A program made the translations under genes and the position numbers. Below, piece after piece: positions 1 through 5,775 of a DNA stretch of 6,854 bases. Numbering within the stretch: the stretch's first letter is position 1; the number at the start of each line of letters is the position of its first letter. The DNA is from Acidobacteriota bacterium. Its GTDB lineage: Bacteria > Acidobacteriota > Terriglobia > Terriglobales > Acidobacteriaceae. The stretch is taken from positions 1-6,854 of the forward strand of contig JAKCDN010000166.1 of assembly GCA_021841795.1 (NCBI GenBank). The letters are read 5' to 3'. The notes beneath the pieces are model-generated. The model was not told where the DNA came from, searched no databases, and saw nothing but the letters and a program-made list of their open reading frames with translations.

Positions 1-279
1 CTGAATGCCGAAGGCAAGGGTTACCGGCTGGAGGCGCAGGTGGTGGAGTTTGCGCCCGGGGGCTCGACGCTGGCGGTGGACACATTCAAGGAGACCGGCG
101 CGGTGATCTACGTGCTTGAAGGACGGCTGCGCCTGGACATGGGCGCGCTGCATGAGGTTCTGGAGACGGGCGACTGCGCGTGCATGGAGAGCGAGATGCC
201 GCTAGCGTGGAGCGCGGCAGACAAGCACCGCTGCCGGATTCTGGCGGTGCTGCCGGCGGGCACAACGGCGAAGGCCTGA
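1..279 (+). CDS. Cupin-domain protein, C-terminal part (5' end outside window)
   Basis: The frame is open from base 1 and ends at a TGA, giving 92 visible residues with no start in view. They form a small cupin barrel: a YVLEGRLRLDMG strand pair (about residues 37-48), a turn ending in LETGDCACM (about 54-62) and a final hydrophobic strand RILAVLP. This resembles the cupin_2 sensor domain often fused behind an XRE helix-turn-helix, so a small-ligand-sensing transcriptional regulator is a reasonable guess, but the DNA-binding part would lie off the left edge. The usual metal ligands appear to be missing: the His-x-His/Glu stretch before YVLEG reads TFKETGAVI, and the His after GD(x)n-P is a Leu (MPLAW). 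If that holds, this is a non-enzymatic binding domain. An internal GTG at 40 is probably not the start, because the cupin fold begins upstream of it. The cupin call is fairly sure; the regulator role is inferred. Confidence 0.72.
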   Translation: MNAEGKGYRLEAQVVEFAPGGSTLAVDTFKETGAVIYVLEGRLRLDMGALHEVLETGDCACMESEMPLAWSAADKHRCRILAVLPAGTTAKA

Positions 280-309
280 GCGCGGCAGCCGATTCGCGAC
301 GGCGATGGA

Positions 310-336
310 GCCGCCGCAGCTTATGGCCGCGGCGGC
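310..336. terminator. GC-rich hairpin in convergent gap, possible terminator
   Basis: A perfect 8-bp inverted repeat, GCCGCCGC (310-317) and GCGGCGGC (329-336), flanks an 11-nt loop. It lies 30 bases after the cupin stop codon and between two converging genes, where a bidirectional terminator would be expected. No T tract follows on either strand, so it is not a canonical intrinsic terminator. In DNA this GC-rich the repeat could be chance. Confidence 0.3.
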
Positions 337-417
337 AGGATCAGTGCAAAGGAGAGATGCAGCGCGGCGGCTCGCGGGCGAGCGCGGCCATTGCGGAGCA
401 TGCACCGGGCAGCAGCG

Positions 418-440
418 CGCGGGACCGGACCGGGCCCGCG
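418..440 (-). terminator. Hairpin directly after the ric stop codon
   Basis: CGCGGG (418-423) and CCCGCG (435-440) form a perfect 6-bp stem around an 11-nt loop. It begins on the base right after the ric stop codon when read on the - strand. Position favours a role in ending ric transcription or protecting its 3' end. There is no U-rich tail and the local GC content is extreme, so confidence is low. Confidence 0.25.
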
Positions 441-1163
441 TCAGCGCGCGGCGAGCAACTGCTCCTCGATTGCGATGGCGCGCGGAAAGAGGAGATTGTT
501 CTCAAGATGCACGTGGCGGTGGAGATCGGCCTCAAAGGCATTCAGCCCGTAGTAGAGCCCTCCGGTGGTGGGGCAGGCGCCGGGCCAGGGAGTAAATCCC
601 TGTGTGGCGGCGCGCAGTTGTTCGAGAAGGTCGGCCGCGCCCTCGTGCTCATGAACCATCTGCCGGATGGGACTTTCAACGGAGCCGAAGCAGGAGCTGG
701 GCGGCGCGGAGTTTTCATTGCGGCTGCGCTCCAGGCTCTCAATGTAAGGGAAGAGGATGCGCTCCTCCTTGTTGAGATGCGCGAACAGCTCGGCGGCCAA
801 CTGCGCGAGGTTGCGGTAGATGAGGGCAGCCTCAGGGTGCAGGGGTCCGTGCTTGGAGGCGACGCGCTCCGCCATGGCCTGCAGGCGCGGCAGCTCGCTG
901 CGAATGAAGGCATGGTGGGTTTCAACGATGTAGCGGATCAACTGCGCGGCCGAGGCCTGGGTGTGATCTTCAACGACCGGCTCGTAGTTAACGGCTTCGG
1001 CAAGTGCGGCGAGCACGACATCGGGCGAGAGCCCGCGAGCGGCGCAGGTATCGCCGAGGGAGCGGTTGCCACCGCAGCAATAGTCGAGTTGAAACCGCTC
1101 AAAGACAGGAATGGTGGCGGGATGGTCCAGGGCAATCGAGCGTAGAGTGGTGGCTGAATTCAT
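441..1163 (-). CDS. ric: Iron-sulfur cluster repair di-iron protein (Ric/YtfE/ScdA family)
   Basis: This 240-residue cytoplasmic protein matches the Ric family, which restores Fe-S clusters damaged by nitric oxide or peroxide. Residues 1-60 form the ScdA N-terminal domain (DUF542) with its signature DYCCGG, vicinal cysteines C29 and C30. The rest is a hemerythrin-like four-helix domain. Candidate di-iron ligands are H84, H129 and E133 (HLNKEE), H173 (VHEHEGA), H217 and E221 (HRHVHLEN). The first three fall at the same numbers as I recall for E. coli YtfE (H84, H129, E133), and H217-E221 keeps the family's four-residue spacing. A stretch rich in Ser, Pro and Asn at about 147-163 makes the inter-helix linker longer than in E. 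coli. The ATG at 1163 is supported by GGAGGT at 1171-1176, 7 nt away. Length is close to the usual 220-245. The gene is alone on its strand here, between the cupin gene and the divergent sugar porter, and has its own control region with an inverted repeat. Confidence 0.95.
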   Translation of the reverse strand: MNSATTLRSIALDHPATIPVFERFQLDYCCGGNRSLGDTCAARGLSPDVVLAALAEAVNYEPVVEDHTQASAAQLIRYIVETHHAFIRSELPRLQAMAERVASKHGPLHPEAALIYRNLAQLAAELFAHLNKEERILFPYIESLERSRNENSAPPSSCFGSVESPIRQMVHEHEGAADLLEQLRAATQGFTPWPGACPTTGGLYYGLNAFEADLHRHVHLENNLLFPRAIAIEEQLLAAR

Positions 1164-1185
1164 CGAAAAAACCTCCGATGGGTTG

Positions 1186-1191
1186 AGAGTA
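1186..1191 (-). promoter_or_regulatory. Candidate -10 element for ric
   Basis: Read on the - strand, TACTCT lies 23 bases before the ric ATG and implies a start site near 1179, giving a leader of about 16 nt that still contains the ribosome site. It matches only 3 of 6 sigma-70 -10 positions and has no good -35. A weak -35 is expected at an activator-dependent promoter. Its main support is that it places the 18-bp inverted repeat centre at about -41.5. Confidence 0.3.
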
Positions 1192-1211
1192 GGCGATGGG
1201 CGAAAGAGGGG

Positions 1212-1229
1212 CAGCGACTTAAGTCACTG
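1212..1229. promoter_or_regulatory. 18-bp inverted repeat, candidate operator for ric
   Basis: CAGCGACTTAAGTCACTG is a dyad in which 8 of 9 base pairs are symmetric, with a perfect 10-bp core GACTTAAGTC (1216-1225). Its centre is at 1220.5, 57 bases before the ric ATG and about 102 before the sugar porter ATG. The core can be read as GAC-N4-GTC, with TGAC on the - strand left half. That resembles the TTGAC-N4-GTCAA type of site I recall for HcpR-like Crp/Fnr regulators of nitrosative stress genes. It does not resemble the E. coli FNR (TTGAT-N4-ATCAA) or NsrR sites well. The dyad is directly visible; the regulator is inferred. Confidence 0.5.
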
Positions 1230-1266
1230 GGCACAAAAACAGCGCCGCAGGCGAGGGGCGCGCGCT

Positions 1267-1295
1267 TTGCCGCATGCGGGGCCAGTCTGTACTAT
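1267..1295 (+). promoter_or_regulatory. Sigma-70-like promoter for the sugar porter
   Basis: TTGCCG (1267-1272) and TACTAT (1290-1295) are separated by exactly 17 bases; each matches 4 of 6 consensus positions. Transcription would start near 1302, about 21 bases before the ATG at 1323, leaving room for the AAGGA ribosome site at 1309-1313. The ric-side inverted repeat would sit near -81 relative to this start, so it could also influence this gene, but nothing shows that. Confidence 0.45.
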
Positions 1296-1322
1296 GGTTG
1301 GGATCGTCAAGGACTTATCACG

Positions 1323-2654
1323 ATGCGACCCAATGCCAAGCTGATCAAGACAACACTGACCGGGGCCCTCGGCGGCCTGATTTTTGGATTCGATATTGCG
1401 GTGGTATCCGGAATTATCGACCTGGTGGTGCAGCACTTCGGGCTGAGCGGATTCGAGAAGGGCCTGACCGTGGCAGTGGGCCCGGTGGGAACGGTGATCG
1501 GCTGCTTTGCCGGCGGAGTGATGGGGCAAAGACTGGGATCGCGGGCAGCGCTGCGCTATGCGGCGGCGCTATATTGCCTGGCCGCGATCGGCACGGCGGT
1601 GGCCCCGGGCTGGATCATGCTGCTGACGCTGCGCTTTCTGAGCGGCCTGGGACTGGGCGCGGCGTCGGTGCTGGGCCCGGTATACATCACGGAGCTGGCG
1701 CCGGCGCAGTGGCGGGGGCGTCTGGTGGGAGCATTCCAGGTGAACGTGGTGAGCGGACTGCTGCTGGGCTATACGTCCAACTATCTGGTGGGACGGGCCA
1801 ACCTGGGCGCCATCGACTGGCGCGTGATGGTGGGGATAGCGGCAGCGCCGGCGCTGATTTTTTTCATCCTGCTGTTCACGATTCCGTCTTCGCCGCGCTG
1901 GTCGGCTTCGCGCAACGAGATTGACGAGGCACTGACGGTGCTCGGACAGATGGGCGCCGCGGACCCGAAGGCGGAGCTGGCCGAAATCCAGTCGGCGCTG
2001 ACGGCGGAACATGCCAGCGCGCATGAGCCGGTGTTCCAGTGGAAGTACCGCTACCCGCTGTTTCTGGCCATTACGATCGGCGCCTTCAATCAACTGGCAG
2101 GCATCAATTGCATTCTGTATTACATGCACAGCATCTTCGCGGCCGCGGGATTTGCGAGCGAATCGGGCTATGTGCAGAGCATCGTGGTGGGAGCGACGAA
2201 CTGGATCTTTACGCTGGTGGGCATGGCCATGATTGACCACTTTGGCCGGAAGAGCCTGCTGATCGTAGGCGCCATCGGCAGCGCGGGCTGCATGGGCGGA
2301 GTGGCGTGGATCTTCAGCAGTAACAGCCACCAGTCGGCGCTGCTGGGCCTGCTGGTGCTGTTTGTGGCCTTCTTCTCGCTGTCGCAGGGATCGGTGATCT
2401 GGGTTTATATCGGTGAGGTGTTTCCGACGGCGGTGCGCTCAAAGGGGCAGGGAGTGGGCAGCGCGAGCCACTGGATTGTCAACACGATCATCGCACTCGG
2501 GTTTCCCATCCTGGTGCACCGCTTCAACGAGGGGACGCCGTTTGTGTTCTTTGCGGCAGCAACGGTGGTGCAACTGATTGTGGTGACGCTGTTCTATCCG
2601 GAGACAAAGGGGCAAACGCTGGAACAGTTGCAGCGCAAGCTGATCCGGGCCTAG
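1323..2654 (+). CDS. Sugar porter family MFS transporter (sugar:H+ symporter-like)
   Basis: This 443-residue inner-membrane protein has the full set of sugar porter motifs (TC 2.A.1.1) across twelve expected helices: GGLIFGFDIAVVSG in helix 1 with D24 at the proton-coupling position; RFLSGLGLGA (104-113) then ELAPAQWRGRL; PSSPRW (188-193); NQLAGINCILYY (256-267); DHFGRKSLL (305-313); SQGSVIWVYIGEVFP (354-368); and the C-terminal PETKGQTLEQL (426-436). Comparison with E. coli XylE suggests Q139 and W360 occupy sugar-contacting positions, while the paired Gln of the helix 7 motif is Asn-Gln here. The motif after helix 6, normally PESPRW, reads PSSPRW, so the acidic residue is lost. Length is normal. 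The ATG at 1323 has AAGGA 9 nt upstream. It is divergent from ric and convergent with the HDOD gene, with no sugar-utilisation genes beside it, so the substrate (arabinose, xylose, glucose or another) cannot be named. Family is very sure. Confidence 0.93.
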   Translation: MRPNAKLIKTTLTGALGGLIFGFDIAVVSGIIDLVVQHFGLSGFEKGLTVAVGPVGTVIGCFAGGVMGQRLGSRAALRYAAALYCLAAIGTAVAPGWIMLLTLRFLSGLGLGAASVLGPVYITELAPAQWRGRLVGAFQVNVVSGLLLGYTSNYLVGRANLGAIDWRVMVGIAAAPALIFFILLFTIPSSPRWSASRNEIDEALTVLGQMGAADPKAELAEIQSALTAEHASAHEPVFQWKYRYPLFLAITIGAFNQLAGINCILYYMHSIFAAAGFASESGYVQSIVVGATNWIFTLVGMAMIDHFGRKSLLIVGAIGSAGCMGGVAWIFSSNSHQSALLGLLVLFVAFFSLSQGSVIWVYIGEVFPTAVRSKGQGVGSASHWIVNTIIALGFPILVHRFNEGTPFVFFAAATVVQLIVVTLFYPETKGQTLEQLQRKLIRA

Positions 2655-2712
2655 CAACGGGCGCGCCGCGGCTCCACGAGAGGCGCAAAGAAGTGCACGG
2701 GGCGAGGAGAAG

Positions 2713-2764
2713 CGGATTGATATTGCCTCGGACTTGCCTCGCCTCGGATTGATACCGCCTCAGA
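2713..2764. repeat. Imperfect 20-bp direct repeat, 32-bp period
   Basis: Positions 2713-2732 and 2745-2764 match at 17 of 20 bases (shared CGGATTGATA, then GCCTC, ending GA). Extra GCCTC copies lie between and just after them (2736-2740, 2741-2745, 2774-2778). The block fills most of the gap between the converging sugar porter and HDOD genes and stops 2 bases short of the HDOD stop codon. It has no hairpin or T tract, so I do not call it a terminator. It may be a decayed short tandem duplication. Confidence 0.55.
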
Positions 2765-2766
2765 AT

Positions 2767-3627
2767 TTATATGGCCTCAATGGCGTGAATGCTGTCGGCC
2801 AGATCTTTTGCGAACGCCGCGAGGCCGTTGGGAACAAGGCTGTGCGCGCTGGACGGCAACCGGGCGAGCAGGCCGTCGGGGGGCGGAGTTTCACAGCCGG
2901 AAAACGCAGCGAAGCCAAGCGCGGAAGCCAGCTCACAACTGACTTTGACCAGTTCGAGGAGATTGCAGACACCGTCGGGGGATGGTGGCTGGTGGTGCTG
3001 GAAGACGGCGGACTGGATCTCTTCCGGGAGATTCCATCCCTCCACGAGGCGGCGGCCGGTTTGGCAGTGATCCCAGCCGAAGAGCGCGCGCTCGGCATCG
3101 AGGAGCGTGGGGGCGGCTCCCCGATGGCGATCGAGCAGCGCGGCGTAGGGAGCGGGCTGGATGACGGCGAGGCCCATGCGTCCAACATCGTGCAGGATCC
3201 CGGCGGTGAAGGCGGTGTCTTTATCGATGAGGCAAACGCGCGCCAGGCGCTGAGCAACGAGGGCAGACGCCAGACTGTGACGCCAGAGGGCGCGCATGGC
3301 GGGATAACTCATGGTCTTGCCGAGATAGGCGCGCACCCCGACGGCGACACACATGCCCTGGAGGGTATTGGCGCCGAGCACGGCAACGGCCTGCACGATG
3401 CTTGCGGAGGGATAGCGCGGGGCATAGAGCACAGAGTTGGCGACGGTGAGAAGCTCGCTGGCGAAGGCAGGATCAGAGGAGACGAGATCGCAGAGTTGAT
3501 GGAGCTGCACATTCTCGTTGCGAGCGAGCTGGAGGATCCTGACGGCGACCTGCGGAAAGGGAGGAAGGCGGAGATTTGCCCATGGCATTGCCTCCGCCTG
3601 CACTCGATCATCCTGCATTCCAGCCAC
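2767..3627 (-). CDS. HDOD domain protein
   Basis: This 286-residue, apparently soluble protein is mostly one HDOD domain, a relative of HD phosphohydrolases found in bacterial signalling proteins. Visible landmarks, in order: LPPFP (21-25); SDPAFASELLTVANSVLY (51-68); AVLGANTLQG (82-91); LWRHSLASALVAQRLA (114-129); AFTAGILHDVGRMGL (139-153); AERALFGWDHCQTGRRLVEGWNLPEEI (178-204) and FQHHQ (209-213). H117, H146-D147, H187 and H211-H212 are kept, so a metal site cannot be excluded, although HDOD domains generally lack proven catalysis and are thought to act as regulatory scaffolds. No receiver, GGDEF or EAL domain is attached, and the last 65 or so residues carry no motif I know. The start is GTG at 3627 (see the ribosome site at 3635-3639); an ATG at 3618 is the alternative. 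It is a single gene facing the sugar porter. Its target is unknown. Confidence 0.9.
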   Translation of the reverse strand: MAGMQDDRVQAEAMPWANLRLPPFPQVAVRILQLARNENVQLHQLCDLVSSDPAFASELLTVANSVLYAPRYPSASIVQAVAVLGANTLQGMCVAVGVRAYLGKTMSYPAMRALWRHSLASALVAQRLARVCLIDKDTAFTAGILHDVGRMGLAVIQPAPYAALLDRHRGAAPTLLDAERALFGWDHCQTGRRLVEGWNLPEEIQSAVFQHHQPPSPDGVCNLLELVKVSCELASALGFAAFSGCETPPPDGLLARLPSSAHSLVPNGLAAFAKDLADSIHAIEAI

Positions 3628-3634
3628 TACCCTT

Positions 3635-3639
3635 CTCCC
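3635..3639 (-). promoter_or_regulatory. Ribosome binding site favouring the GTG start of the HDOD gene
   Basis: On the - strand GGGAG is followed by 7 bases and then GTG at 3627, an ideal spacing. The in-frame ATG at 3618 would be 16 bases from it, and its best nearer match (AAGGG) is 11 bases away. This supports the three-residue longer GTG-initiated product. Confidence 0.5.
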
Positions 3640-3657
3640 GTGGCGCGCAACCCGCGA

Positions 3658-3685
3658 TACATAGTTCTTCGGCAGCGCGCGGGAA
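3658..3685 (-). promoter_or_regulatory. Weak candidate promoter for the HDOD gene
   Basis: On the - strand TTCCCG (3680-3685) and TATGTA (3658-3663) are 16 bases apart and would start transcription near 3650, some 23 bases before the GTG. Both boxes match the sigma-70 consensus poorly, so this marks the most likely place rather than a firm promoter. Confidence 0.2.
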
Positions 3686-3735
3686 TTCCATGAGGGGTGG
3701 ATTGCGGCAACGGCGGCGAAGTGAGAATGCAGAGT

Positions 3736-3990
3736 TTATTTTGGGGCCCCGATACGCCCATCGGTACTGAACCACCGCGGACCGGAGGCATTCAGGAGCT
3801 CAAAGACCACCCTGGGCGGCGCGGGGGAAGCTCCGGCGGCGGGAGAATGACCCGGCTGCCGGTTCTGGTCCGGCAGCAGATTCTCGAAGGCCTGCTGTGA
3901 GGCGGCGCCGGACGCATCTGCAGCTTGAGCGCTGGTGGACCGGCCCGGCCTGAGCGCAGCGGATGTGGAGCGCTGAATCGGAGAGTGTTT
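3736..3990 (-). other. Start-less open frame in phase after the DUF2339-like stop
   Basis: The 363 bases between the DUF2339-like stop and the HDOD start contain no normal gene. Directly after the TAG at 3991-3993 the same reading frame stays open for 84 codons to a TAA at 3736-3738. The second half reads like a protein (SQQAFENLLPDQNRQ, then PPRVVFELLNASGPRWF, ending IGAPK), the first half is low in complexity. No ATG or TTG occurs in it, and the only GTG (codon 61) would give a 24-residue product. It could be the eroded 3' end of another gene, a C-terminal extension cut off by a nonsense change, or a chance open frame in GC-rich DNA. DUF2339-like proteins commonly end near the APRL stretch, so the TAG is a natural end. 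I do not recognise a family. From 3628 to 3735 I see only the possible HDOD promoter and leader. Confidence 0.3.
3855..3877. terminator. Strong 8-bp hairpin downstream of the nrfD/DUF2339 unit
   Basis: GCTGCCGG (3855-3862) and CCGGCAGC (3870-3877) form a perfect 8-bp stem with a 7-nt loop, about 115 bases past the DUF2339-like stop. On the - strand it is followed by TCATTCTCC-type pyrimidine-rich sequence rather than a T run. It could end the membrane-protein operon, with or without Rho. It lies inside the start-less open frame, which weakens the case for that frame being coding. Confidence 0.35.
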
Positions 3991-5742
3991 CTACACTTTT
4001 TGCCGGGGCCGCGCGAGGCGCGGGGCGGCGATGAGAGCGAAGGCAAAGAGAAAGATCGATGCGGCGATGTAAGCCAGATGGCCGTGGCGCAGGTCTTCCG
4101 CAAGGAGCTTGACGGCAGTGAGGGTAAGGAGCGAGTAACCGATGCGCGTGAGCTCGCGCCGCTGCCGGCGAGCGCCGCCAAAGACCATGGCGAGTGCCGC
4201 AGCGCAGAGGACGACGGTGCGGATAAGGGCCAGGTGATGCGGGCCCAGACTGCAGCAAAGGGCAACCAGGAAGACGAGCCCGGCGATGAGTAGAGCGGCA
4301 AGAAGTGCAAGGGCAAGTGCGGCCAGAGCGAGAAGCAGAGTCTGCCGGGGCCATGAGCGCTGATCCGTATAGGGCGCGAGCGCGTAGCAGAGCAGAGCCG
4401 CGGCGGCGACCAGAGCGAGGCTCGCGCGGGGTGGCGCGGGAACGCCGGCAAATGCGACGGCGATGAAGCCGAGGGCTCCCGCAGCCAGCGCAGCGGCAAG
4501 CAGGAACGCCATTCCGTAATAGGCGAAGAAGGCCCAAAGGGGACGCCTGCCGAGCGCCATGGCGGCCAAGGCTGCCGCGACCAGGAGCAGGATCGAGAAC
4601 CGGGGCGAGAGACAGAGGAAGCTGCCGGCAAAGAGCAGCATGGCAGCCCAGGCGGCAAAGACGAGAAGGTTACGCCGCGCGGGCGCATGCGCAAAGACCA
4701 GAAAGAGCGCGGCGTAGCAGGCGGCGGAAAGAGCGAAGGAGATGACGCCGAGCAACGGCGCGGCCGAGGACGGTCCGAAGTCTGCCAGGGCGACGGCAAA
4801 GAGCAGGAATGCGATGACGGTCTGAAGGGAGCCGAAGAGCTCAATCGGCCTGGCGCGCAGCAGGGTTCTGATGGCGACGCTGACGGCAGAGAGAACGAAG
4901 AGGGCGAGGCCGGAGGTAAAAAGGGCAAGGCGTCTCAGCTCGGGGAATCCTTCGCGACCGGATGGACCGGCATAGTAGACGTAAATCAGAATCCAGATGG
5001 CCAGGTCAGCGGCGAGCGCAAAGACGGCGCGCAGGTCGGGGAAGCGATCGCATGCGGGCGCGAACTCAGAGACCGCCGAGAGCAGAAGCAGCGCGGCCAC
5101 GAACGGCACCAGCACATGGGAAGCGATGGCAAGAGCGAGGGCGAGGACGGCCGCTGCAAACGAAGTGACGCGCAGGACGGGCGCAAGGTCGGAGACGCGA
5201 CGAGGAGAGAAGCCGGCGGATGCGAGTGACGCGAGGGCAAAGCCGCAGACCACGACGGCAGCGGCCGGGAGCGGAAGGACATTGAAGCGGAGAGTGAGCT
5301 CCCAGAGCATGGGAGCGAGAATGAGCGCGGCCGTGCCGGCGTAGATGGCGCCGATATAGCTTGGCGAGCGGCGAGCACGCGCCGCAACGAGGAGCCAGAC
5401 GAAGGCGTAGGCGATGCCGGCGACGGCGACCAGCAGGCGGGGGAGGGTGCTTGACTCTTCGATCGCGCGCAGCACGTAGGCGCCGGCGATGCCGAACAGC
5501 GCTTTACCGAGCACCTGGAAGAGTCTGCCGGCCTGAGGGAGCGAAGCGGAGGCCGGAGCCGGCGGCGGTGAGGGAGGCGCAGGCGCGGGAAGCGGGCGGG
5601 GTGTGGGTGGAACGCCCGGAAGCTCGGCAGCGGCAAGGCGAGACTCGACGGTATCGACGCGCCGCTCAAGCGCCTCGATGTGCAGCTCAAGCGAGCGCAG
5701 GAGCTGCGCGATGTCAGCGTAATTTTCGGGGAGATCGTTCAT
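3991..5742 (-). CDS. Multi-pass membrane protein, DUF2339-like
   Basis: This is a 583-residue integral membrane protein of unknown function. Residues 10-40 are a short amphipathic coiled coil (LLRSLELHIEALERRVDTVE), followed by a linker rich in Pro and Ala (about 41-68). Next comes FQVLGKALFGIAGAYVLRAIEE (75-96), then a long run of Ala/Leu helices, roughly 16 or more membrane spans, with few charged residues. The C-terminus RRELTRIGYSLLTLTAVKLLAEDLRHG, one more span and APRL closely resembles the end of DUF2339-type proteins. Length is in their shorter range. The ATG at 5742 is preceded by GGGGTGGAG close to the start. It begins 33 bases after the NrfD stop on the same strand, so the two are probably co-transcribed and translation may be linked; this hints at a role near a respiratory complex, such as assembly or envelope support, but that is inference only. 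No catalytic motif is visible. Overlapping frames in other phases are shadows. Confidence 0.85.
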   Translation of the reverse strand: MNDLPENYADIAQLLRSLELHIEALERRVDTVESRLAAAELPGVPPTPRPLPAPAPPSPPPAPASASLPQAGRLFQVLGKALFGIAGAYVLRAIEESSTLPRLLVAVAGIAYAFVWLLVAARARRSPSYIGAIYAGTAALILAPMLWELTLRFNVLPLPAAAVVVCGFALASLASAGFSPRRVSDLAPVLRVTSFAAAVLALALAIASHVLVPFVAALLLLSAVSEFAPACDRFPDLRAVFALAADLAIWILIYVYYAGPSGREGFPELRRLALFTSGLALFVLSAVSVAIRTLLRARPIELFGSLQTVIAFLLFAVALADFGPSSAAPLLGVISFALSAACYAALFLVFAHAPARRNLLVFAAWAAMLLFAGSFLCLSPRFSILLLVAAALAAMALGRRPLWAFFAYYGMAFLLAAALAAGALGFIAVAFAGVPAPPRASLALVAAAALLCYALAPYTDQRSWPRQTLLLALAALALALLAALLIAGLVFLVALCCSLGPHHLALIRTVVLCAAALAMVFGGARRQRRELTRIGYSLLTLTAVKLLAEDLRHGHLAYIAASIFLFAFALIAAPRLARPRQKV

Positions 5743-5775
5743 AGCTCCACCCCGGTGATACGGCCAGCGCGGCGA

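Noticed and set aside
180..1145. Long + strand open frame of 321 codons opposite ric
   Set aside because: It is antisense to a confidently identified gene and has low-complexity Gly/Ala/Arg-rich composition with no domain; long antisense frames are common in GC-rich coding DNA.
1569..2330. - strand open frame of 253 codons within the sugar porter
   Set aside because: It is antisense to a gene with all family motifs, and its His/Arg/Gln-rich product has no domain.
2734..3693. Long + strand open frame of 319 codons opposite the HDOD gene
   Set aside because: It mirrors the HDOD coding strand, has no recognisable motif, and the - strand frame has a complete set of HDOD landmarks.
3697..3900. 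Short + strand open frame of 67 codons in the gap after the HDOD gene
   Set aside because: It has no clear ribosome site or recognisable family, and it overlaps the hairpin. Evidence is too weak to call a gene.
3792..4928. - strand open frame of 378 codons in another phase of the DUF2339-like gene
   Set aside because: Its product is a Ser/Pro/Arg-rich string typical of an out-of-phase reading of Ala/Leu codons; the in-phase product is a coherent membrane protein.
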